Origin: Reticulitermes speratus
Lineage: Eukaryota > Arthropoda > Insecta > Blattodea > Rhinotermitidae
Assembly (NCBI GenBank): GCA_021186555.1
Contig: JAJKFL010000237.1
Coordinates: 39,767,258 to 39,831,257 of the forward strand
DNA length: 64,000 bases
Direction: 5' to 3'
Part shown: piece after piece, positions 58,801-64,000 of the stretch
How positions within the stretch are numbered: the first letter of the stretch is position 1
Layout of the letters: each line of letters starts with the position of its first letter
Made by a program: the position numbers and the translations under genes
The notes under the pieces: model-generated
Database searches by the model: none
Told to the model about the DNA's origin: nothing
What the model saw: only the letters and a program-made list of their open reading frames with translations

Positions 58801-61800
58801 TTAAACGTTAAAAACAGAAGCAGAGTAACCAAAGAAACTTCTGAAACAGCTCCATAAGATATTAAATACAAAGTTTTCATTGCACATCCTCTATCACTTA
58901 TTTTATGACACCATACCAAATGCTGACGTTGATGAGTAACATGTGATCTACCTTATATGTCTGCTGTCCTGTGCTTGAAGTACTGCAACCCCACATTTCT
59001 CTTCATAATAAGATTCCTTGAACTGTACTTCTGTGTACACATTACCTTTATGCACAAAACATGATATAGATATTAAATCAAAATTATGTAACACCTTATT
59101 ATAAAAAACAGCCCCATTCTTGAGCCTTATACGTTCAAGTACCTGCTCCTGTTCTTCATCATTAGGCCGATATTCCTCATCACTGGAGTCCTCTGACAGT
59201 TCTTGTTCTATCAGCACATGGCACTTGGAAGGAGACTGTTTTTTGACGGGTGTTATTGGCCACGAGATAGTAGGCTGTGCCATCAGCAGTTCCCTGAAGA
59301 GATCCAAACATTCAATTATTATTTTGGTAATACTACAGCATAATCAAAATTAGATGGAACTCATATACAGTAGCACATTTTTTAAAACTGAATTTTAAGT
59401 TATCTGATGATGGTGCAACAGAGTGTTTCGGGTATTTATTAGTGATGAGAAACACCCAATCTCTACTGGGCATAGAAACCAGAGGCCAATGGTCTGTAGC
59501 CAGCCATTTCACTAAACTATCCTAACCCATATGAATAAACAATTAGATTAATTAAATTCTTCAGTTATACGTCTATCTTAAATGCAAAAAGGCATTAAAG
59601 AAGCAATTTTCAGTTTCTGCAGACCCAATTCCTCAGTACATTTGAGTGTGCAAAGAGATGGAAGTTTGTTTAATGCGTATTATGGTGTAGGAACAAGATA
59701 TGTTCAAGATAGCAAACAAGGTAATATGATATAAGTTTTAAAACTTTCGCGGCGACATGATTCAATATAGTCTTCTCGGGCGCACAGCCGCGTCAATTCG
59801 TTTGAATACAACGTTTCGGGGACTAGCTCCGTCCCCATCCTCAGGCAAAACTGATTTCTGAATCAGTTTTGCCTGAGGATGGGGACGGAGCTAGTCCCCG
59901 AAACGTTGTATTCAAACGAATTGACGCGGCTGTGCGCCCGAGAAGACTATATTGAAAGGTAATATGATTTTGGTCTTGCAAGATGTGATGTTGCAGAGTT
60001 TGACAGATAGGTACAGAGGTTTTGGAGGAACCAGCCTCCATCTTTACAGCACAAAAAGAGTAAGGTCACTACTCTTCTACCCTAAACATGGAGACATCAG
60101 GTTTCTCCAAAATGTCGGTACCTGTACACCAAACTATGTAGCCTCCCATCCCACACAACTTAATATTGTAATCTGTGGTCTTCTGGGTAATTACATGGCA
60201 TCACGTGGTAATTATTTACCTATTATTTAAATAATTACCACACGACGCCGTGTAATTACCCAGAAGACCACAGATTACATCAACATCGTGGCGGAAGCCT
60301 GAAATCAACATAATATTGGTACTCAACACCAAGAAGCTCCAATCTCAATAACCCGTTTTCAAACTCAAGCTTGTCATCAACTTACTTAGTCTTTGCTCGT
60401 GTCAGCTTCAGTTCATACGGGCACTCATCTGCGGTCTCGTTATCACGAATGCCAGAGTCACCCTCATCCTTAATTGTGCGCCTCACCATTGCAAGGACGT
60501 GTTCATTTGTGATCACATGCTAGCAAAACGAACACATCATTTAACCAGTCAACATGGTAATTATTGATATACTGTTAACTAACTCCATATGGCAAAATCC
60601 TTTTTGACAAGCTGATAGTTACTCAGGTATTCAAGAAATCAGCTGTTTTTACACAACCCAAAGGTTAGTACTGTTTTAAATTGCTGCATCATTCACCAAG
60701 CTCTACACTAAACACAAACAACACTGCACAGTTATGTTATGGAGAACAACTGTAAGTTTAACATAACATACAGACACATAAGTACTGTCCCTTATGTCCC
60801 ATAATATGTACACAACAGGGGTGCACAAACTGTGGGTCCACCATATGGAACTTGCTTCATGTTATCCTTCTGGTGCCTAGAATTTTAAGGTGGCTTCTAG
60901 AGTTTTAAAAAATTTGCACACTCCTGGTATACAATATATAATTTACTGTTTTACATATGTAAATAAACCAAAAAAAATAGTGGAAGACAATATTAAAGAA
61001 TAAATTGGAAGATACTTCCATTCATTATGGACAGACAAGGCAGTCTGTTGCACCCTGGACATCAATTTACTGACAGAGCTATCATGGCTCATATATTATG
61101 ATTCTGAAACCGGTTTCATAAACTGAGAAAACATCTTTCATGCTTGTGTTTAAGTGAAAATTAATTCAGAGGCAAAATGTATATACAGTAAATTTGTTTC
61201 TCATTGTAAGAATTTGGGTGATAATTTATGGCACTCTACAGTACCTGAACGAGTACATGCCTGTCACAGGGTTGAAGGTACTTATATGTGACAAGATACC
61301 TACATGTACATACCTTCAAAATATTCTTTACATTAGCAACTGTCAAATTCGATTTTGCAGCTTTGGCATCAAGCTGTTTTTCTATCTCCTCTTCTACAGT
61401 GCTCAGTATGTCAGGCACATCCTTATAAAATGAAGTATTCTTCCTCTTCCTGAAAAAAGGCTCAATGAAACGTAAGCCTCATCTAAAACAATAAATTCTA
61501 CTTTCTAGCCTTGTTTTTTTGACAAGATAAAAGGCCATCTGTAATGCTGCCTCTTGTCTTTCACCAAGTTCTGACAGTATTTTCAGATTACTTTATGAAA
61601 CATAAACTTGCAAAGTCAATGCAACATCATAATATAAATTTGATGTGGTGATTCAGCAAGGATTAGAAGCAGTTAAGGCCCATAATTATTTCAAAATCTT
61701 CCCCAGATAACACAATGTCACAGCCCAAATGACAATAACCTAAGCAATGTCGTTAAAACTATAATGCTCATTCTAATTTCCTCTCTGTTTAACTCAGTCA

Positions 61801-62628
61801 TTTCTTTGGTATTCCATATATCAAATGTCAGTTCATCTGAAATTTCTATGTTCTTAAATAACGTTACTGTAATTCCATCTTCATACCACATGATTTTTAA
61901 AGAGTGCAAATAACAAAGATCAATTAGCTTTACATGAGACACAAGTTGTAAGAAAATAAACCTGCTAATCCTTCATAATGACATCCAAAGACTGGACTCC
62001 ATACCAATTTCTTTCCTTGCATCAAAACCTTCCTACAAATCTACGACATTCAGTTTCTTGCTATGACAAGTCGCCACCCCCATTCTGCAACCAACATTTA
62101 GATTTTGAAACGTTCAGAAATACTGCCCTAGAGCAAAGTTTCAAGTCCAATTAAATGTAATGCCCACTCCCATCTTAAATTTTAGTATCACACAATCAAA
62201 ATTTCCTCTTTTATATTAGAATTAAATCATACAGAAAATTAAACTACAAAGAGCAAATATGCTTCCTTTCTACATGCCTGCATAATATGTGTACATATCA
62301 GGTAATGAACTGCTACCTGGTGCTTATTTAACCATATTTAACCATTTCGTAGCCTTGTGGCGGAAGACAAACACACACACACACAGAAAACCCACCTTTT
62401 GTTATCTCTTCCACTTGACTCCACCACTTCATTGTCTGATGTCACTATTACTAATGCCTCTGAAGAACCCCCATCAGAGGATTGTTCCTCATATACTTCC
62501 AAATTAAGCGTGCATGATTCATCTGCTTTCTTCTTCCAAATGGAGCACCCACCTACAATTCTGTACTCCCCAGCATCAAAATTCTTGTCCATACCGTCCA
62601 TACCGTCACTTACATTGACACACACCAT
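44736..62628 (-). CDS. GON4L: GON4L / muscle wasted homologue (gene span, 14 coding exons)
   Basis: GON4L (Drosophila muscle wasted, mute) is a nuclear transcription co-regulator linked to histone gene control at the histone locus body and, in vertebrates, to cell-cycle gene repression with YY1 and Sin3. Exons on the minus strand: 62396-62628, 61314-61449, 60386-60519, 59143-59293, 58531-58683, 58101-58266, 55998-56078, 54251-54429, 52155-52353, 49122-49281, 47968-47994, 47093-47257, 46388-46592, 44736-44918. They make one open frame of 724 codons with stop. Marks of the family are [92 protein letters not shown] and [19 protein letters not shown]. The human protein continues to about 2240 residues with PAH and SANT-like domains; here the frame stops much earlier, like the short Drosophila isoform, or later exons were missed. 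Confidence 0.93.
46388..46592 (-). CDS. GON4L: GON4L exon
   Basis: [20 protein letters not shown], then [20 protein letters not shown] and [12 protein letters not shown]. Human reads NLLALGLKHFEG and ISKYLLTCKTAHQL. Donor CAG|GTGGGT, phase 0. Confidence 0.95.
46690..46915 (-). mobile_element. tRNA-derived SINE, single-unit relative of 14331
   Basis: Minus strand: GGTGGCCACGAGGTCTAAGG, then GGGTTTGAATCCTGCCGGGG, one copy of the GAGGTAGAGGTCCCTGTGAT segment, ending AATGAGGCGGCCTGGGTC. Serves as the unexpanded reference for the array at 14.4-15.0 kb. GON4L intron. Confidence 0.85.
47093..47257 (-). CDS. GON4L: GON4L exon
   Basis: [20 protein letters not shown], then [20 protein letters not shown] and FYFPSED. 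Human reads ATSKVFMYPELLPV. An overlapping frame in the same DNA stops and is not used. Confidence 0.92.
47968..47994 (-). CDS. GON4L: GON4L microexon, 27 nt
   Basis: FMQKEIDM with split codons at both ends, between acceptor TTTTTTCCAG and donor GTAAGT. It is needed to join phase 2 upstream to phase 2 downstream; a direct join of its neighbours would also be in frame, so it may be optional. Confidence 0.72.
48159..48200 (+). ncRNA. Hammerhead-like motif
   Basis: Stem I ACAC, CTGATGA, T, GGAA with an irregular stem II to TTC, TGAA, ACGT, T, stem I GTGT. Predicted triplet GTT. Stem II is imperfect. Confidence 0.45.
48251..48821 (+). mobile_element. Internally deleted DUF4817/DDE mariner-like element
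   Basis: Ends AGGGTGCGTCAGTGAATCGG face each other, flanked by TA (48249-48250 and 48822-48823). Inside, [28 protein letters not shown] is the DUF4817-like N-terminus and, after a deletion, [20 protein letters not shown] to [11 protein letters not shown] is the transposase C-terminus. GON4L intron. Confidence 0.88.
49122..49281 (-). CDS. GON4L: GON4L exon
   Basis: [20 protein letters not shown], then [20 protein letters not shown]. Matches human CNLMGAMQLIEDF. Acceptor CTTTAAG, donor AG|GTGAGT. Confidence 0.88.
49470..49999 (+). mobile_element. hAT-like MITE with 8 bp target duplication
   Basis: Ends CAGGGGTCGGCAAACTACGG and its near reverse complement. Flanks TCCTAGAA (49462-49469) and GCCTAGAA (50000-50007) match in 7 of 8 bases. 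It contains (ATT)n at 49805-49842 and no transposase. The end sequence is strikingly like the hAT-Charlie MER5-type ends known in mammals. Confidence 0.85.
50489..50527 (-). ncRNA. Hammerhead-ribozyme-like motif
   Basis: Minus strand: stem I CCCC, CTGACGA, T, stem II GATCC/GGATC, GAA, self-complementary ACACGTGT, A, GGGG. Predicted triplet GTA. Sense to GON4L. Confidence 0.65.
50729..50769 (+). ncRNA. Hammerhead-ribozyme-like motif
   Basis: Mirror copy: CCCC, CTGACGA, T, GATCC/GGATT, GAA, ACACGTGT, A, GGGG. One G-U pair in stem II. Confidence 0.62.
51265..51708 (-). repeat. Dispersed unclassified repeat, copy 2
   Basis: Opposite-strand relative of 36435-36880 over the whole length, for example GGCATGCAAAGCGCACACGC and ACAATTTTGCAAATGTGCCT. 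GON4L intron. Confidence 0.75.
52155..52353 (-). CDS. GON4L: GON4L exon
   Basis: [17 protein letters not shown], then [20 protein letters not shown] and [14 protein letters not shown]. Human reads LDPAQRKRLQQQMQQHVQLL. A small exon between this and the previous one could be missing. Confidence 0.94.
52815..53060. repeat. Inverted repeat around a degenerate hammerhead-like core
   Basis: Left arm TTCATTGTTTAACCAACATA to TTTTACTCC and right arm GGAGTAAAGGTG to ACGTTGGTTAAACAATGAAC. The core reads CTTGATAACGGTTCT, ACCGAAACATGTCGG, so CTGANGA has changed. A second related core is at 53190-53230 (ACTGAAGACGG, GCTGAAACGTTGG). Confidence 0.55.
54251..54429 (-). CDS. GON4L: GON4L exon
   Basis: [39 protein letters not shown] and a proline-glutamate-rich end. 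Human reads RTDRAVRITKKEVNELMEEL. Donor GAG|GTCCGT is slightly unusual. Confidence 0.93.
55322..55819 (-). mobile_element. Pogo-like element, left-truncated copy
   Basis: Matches the right 500 bases of the element at 28579-29475, with the same CENP-B-type helix-turn-helix ([20 protein letters not shown]) and right end CGAGAATATACGG before TA at 55820-55821. The left end is missing. GON4L intron. Confidence 0.85.
55998..56078 (-). CDS. GON4L: GON4L exon
   Basis: After acceptor [27 protein letters not shown] and DEEKET. Human has DDDDDPEYNFLED. Donor G|GTGAGA. Confidence 0.94.
56690..56832 (+). repeat. LINE 3'-end fragment with (GTTA)n tail
   Basis: [22 protein letters not shown] codons, then the untranslated end and TTAGTTAGTTAGTTA. 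Cut short on the left. Confidence 0.65.
56846..56912. repeat. Palindrome with two facing hammerhead-like halves
   Basis: CTACGTTTCGGAAGATGGCT and its exact mirror around 56876. The GAAACGTAG and CTGAAGACGGAAG parts are present on both strands. Neighbouring text (TATTTTATATTTTACATTTT) occurs also at 56430. Confidence 0.65.
57841..58026. mobile_element. Palindromic element, subfamily D, 12 bp target duplication
   Basis: Exact direct repeats CAGTACAATTAA lie at 57829-57840 and 58027-58038. Arms contain CTGGACTTTGTCCATCGTCC. A hammerhead-like core lies on the minus strand at about 57890-57932 (CCTGAGGACGGAAGCAGATC, GCTTCTGAAACGTCG). The tail AATGTTACATACCATCGTCA recurs at 28230 and 56970. GON4L intron. 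Confidence 0.78.
58101..58266 (-). CDS. GON4L: GON4L exon
   Basis: [20 protein letters not shown], then [20 protein letters not shown]. Human reads FRTRSKMPLKDVPL and APDITPDMYD. Donor A|GTGAGT. Confidence 0.95.
58531..58683 (-). CDS. GON4L: GON4L exon
   Basis: [20 protein letters not shown] to [13 protein letters not shown]. Polar, low conservation. Bounded by ACAG and GTTTGT, both ends phase 0, 51 codons, so it could be skipped without frame change. Confidence 0.8.
59143..59293 (-). CDS. GON4L: GON4L exon with acidic SSDEEY motif
   Basis: After acceptor [27 protein letters not shown], then [20 protein letters not shown]. Human reads PTWNISPIKK and DDSSDEEYQPDDEE. Phase 0 out. Confidence 0.94.
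59731..59955. mobile_element. Palindromic element with two facing hammerhead-like motifs, 13 bp target duplication
   Basis: Exact direct repeats AAGGTAATATGAT lie at 59718-59730 and 59956-59968. Arms of about 100 bp mirror around 59855; the strands read CCTGAGGATGGGGACGGAGC, TAGTCCCCGAAACGTTG. The core is CTGAGGA, T, GGGGAC/GTCCCC, GAA, ACGT, T. GON4L intron. Confidence 0.88.
60169..60305 (+). mobile_element. Palindromic element, subfamily B, 13 bp imperfect target duplication
   Basis: Palindrome with GTGGTCTTCTGGGTAATTAC on both sides and the tail GGCGGAAGCCTGAAAT. Direct repeats CAACTTAATATTG (60156-60168) and CAACATAATATTG (60306-60318) match in 12 of 13 bases. GON4L intron. Confidence 0.85.
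60386..60519 (-). CDS. GON4L: GON4L exon
   Basis: [20 protein letters not shown] and ELKLTRAKT. Human has EVITNEHVVAMM at the same place. Donor AA|GTAAGT. Confidence 0.94.
60816..60926 (+). mobile_element. Small hAT-like MITE with 8 bp target duplication
   Basis: Ends CAGGGGTGCACAAACT and TTTGCACACTCCTG. Flanks GTACACAA (60808-60815) and GTATACAA (60927-60934) match in 7 of 8. Only 111 bp long. Confidence 0.75.
61314..61449 (-). CDS. GON4L: GON4L exon
   Basis: After acceptor [28 protein letters not shown], then [16 protein letters not shown]. Matches the human NLTAVNVRNIL block. Donor GTATGT, phase 0. Confidence 0.93.
62396..62628 (-). CDS. GON4L: GON4L first coding exon
   Basis: Starts [20 protein letters not shown] and ends [11 protein letters not shown] at donor AG|GTGGGT. 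Little conservation is expected at this end, so the start is the first ATG of the open exon and is tentative. Phase 2 joins correctly to the next exon. Confidence 0.7.
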
Positions 62629-62809
62629 AGTTCAATTTCAATCAGCATCTGCAGCAAACACAGCAGTTAGTATGACTTCATATACTCACAACAATTTCAC
62701 AATTCAATGGCTGTATAATTTGAGCCTTTTTTAAAACCACCTACTGCTAAATTCTTAGCATAATTTCTGTACTCTTCATGATTATGAAATCATGGAAACC
62801 TAATAACTG

Positions 62810-63065
62810 ATTTGGAGTACTCAATGGGGTTAAATTCCCAGCACAGGCAAGACATTTTTCTCATCTCCAAAATGTCCAGAATGGCTCTGGGGCCTACCCA
62901 GCCTCCTATTCAACACACACTAGGTTCTTTCCTGAGGGTAAAGTGACTGGGGTGGGATGTTGACAACTCATTTCCATCTAATGCTGAAGTTAAAACAAGT
63001 ACAGCTAATACCTCTACTCCCCCTATATGCCTTCATGGTGTGGACAGCGACAACTTTGTCTTTTA
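62810..63065 (+). mobile_element. tRNA-derived SINE
   Basis: Decayed B box GGGTTAAATTCCCAGCACAG, body GGCTCTGGGGCCTACCCAGC and end CCTTCATGGTGTGGACAGCG. Same family as 38415. Just upstream of the first GON4L coding exon. Confidence 0.72.
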
Positions 63066-63525
63066 CGTCAGAAAATATGTAAAAATGTTTCTTATAATAT
63101 TTCACTACTACAACCACAAGCAACTGTTAAAAGTGAAATTACATTGTCACACTGTGCATGTGAAAGAACATAACTGGTCACCATAGTGCTCGACCTTTCC
63201 AATAGACTGGACACTTACACCTTTTGTTCACATAACACTCTGAAGCAGTTACTCTATTACATACACCTTGAAGTTTCTGCAGTGACTGAATTTAATAAAA
63301 TCTTCTTGGGCTTTCAACCACATCACACGGTTCCAGTAAACCAACATTACACAGACAGACTCCATCTCCATCATCAGGGTTCTGATACGATTCAACACCC
63401 AGCCTTCCCACACTATATATCCACACAAGCCCAGACAGAGCTTGTAATTAGATATGAGCCAATGGGGTTACTGGGTGGAGTCCATAAATTGCTGTACCTG
63501 TCCTCGATTCTCACTGGATGACTCC

Positions 63526-63870
63526 CTAATCTGTTTGAGGTATGTTAGCCAAGGGCAGCCAGGCTTCATTTAATATAAAATGTCCATCTCTATGTAAGTT
63601 GTAGGGATGTAACTGTACCTCTGATGCTTCTTTCACTACATGATCCATACAACCTGCTGGTTTATCTAATTTGCACATATGGCCGAATTTCGTGTCAAGT
63701 CCTGTATCCATAATATGCTCCGCCACAGAAGACTTCTCCAACTGGTCTACACACAGGTGCCTCATATCTTCCTTGCATCTGGTTTCTGTGATGCTGTCCA
63801 CCTGTCCCACATACATCTTACTGCAGTTAAATGAGATGCAGTATCTGCAGGGGTTTTTAGACCTAAGTTG
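63526..63870 (-). mobile_element. Penelope-like element fragment with GIY-YIG nuclease remnant
   Basis: The minus strand codes CISFNCSKMYVGQVDSITET, RCKEDMRHLCVDQLEKSSVA and EHIMDTGL, ending LNEAWLPLANIPQTD. The pattern (Y-V-G-Q then R-x-K-E/D, H, EKS-VAEH, and KEA-E-Q-H followed by AWLP) is that of the GIY-YIG endonuclease at the C-terminus of Penelope-like retroelements. The usual R-x-K-E-H has become R-C-K-E-D and the GIY part is decayed, so it is probably inactive. The reverse transcriptase would lie to the right, beyond the window. Confidence 0.78.
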
Positions 63871-64000
63871 TTCTTCATCGGTCTGTACATGTCAACTGTT
63901 TTTTAACTGGAATATTTAGCAACCAACCTGCTGATTTTGAGGTTGGAAGTTGGTATGGTAGCATGGCTACATTAAATAGTTTTTTTATGCTGTGTCTGGG

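Overview
The window is animal nuclear DNA: split genes with GT-AG introns, very long introns packed with old mobile elements, no operons. Repeat families (a tRNA-derived SINE with an (ATT)n tail, LINE tails coding for a GRPRRRWEDNI-like peptide, DUF4817/DDE mariner remnants, Penelope-like pieces) and the gene sequences point to an insect. Blattodea (cockroach or termite) is my best guess, from memory of such repeats rather than from a search.

Six protein genes can be built exon by exon, and in each the reading phase agrees across every junction used. (1) TBC1D13, minus strand, 151 to 9830, a Rab GAP whose last exons lie left of the window. (2) CCNB1IP1/HEI10, plus strand, 10760 to 15794, a meiotic crossover RING E3 ligase, divergent from TBC1D13 across about 0.9 kb; its last intron is GC-AG. 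(3) COQ4, minus, 17040 to 23293, coenzyme Q biosynthesis. (4) UBE2T, minus, 27191 to 32269, the Fanconi anaemia E2. (5) A small secreted DUF4773-like protein, minus, 33528 to 37196. (6) GON4L (Drosophila muscle wasted), minus, 44736 to 62628, 14 coding exons including one of 27 nt, giving 723 residues. Genes 3 to 6 run head to tail on the minus strand. I see no shared pathway; the cluster looks like ordinary housekeeping and germline neighbours.

The rest is repeats. Tandem arrays lie at 3.6-4.2 kb (39 bp unit), 6.5-8.0 kb (19 bp and 49 bp units, the latter with a 390 bp higher-order period; a smaller opposite copy is at 19.7-20.0 kb) and 14.4-15.0 kb (a 102 bp SINE segment amplified). DNA transposon remnants include two internally deleted mariner/DUF4817 elements (1.0-1.6, 48.3-48.8 kb), a fold-back mariner (18.0-18.6 kb), two pogo-like copies (28.6-29.5, 55.3-55.8 kb) and two hAT-like MITEs (49.5-50.0, 60.8-60.9 kb). 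The window ends at the right in a Penelope-like fragment with a GIY-YIG nuclease remnant (63.5-63.9 kb).

The most interesting structure is a set of short, mostly palindromic elements, several carrying a hammerhead-ribozyme-like core (CTGANGA, stem, GAAAC, short self-complementary stem, GTC or GTA or GTT before stem I). Many are flanked by exact 12-17 bp direct repeats of the host sequence, so they moved as units by a mechanism that makes target-site duplications of retrotransposon size. They resemble animal retrozymes or Penelope-derived non-autonomous elements, and several lie in introns in the sense direction of the host gene.
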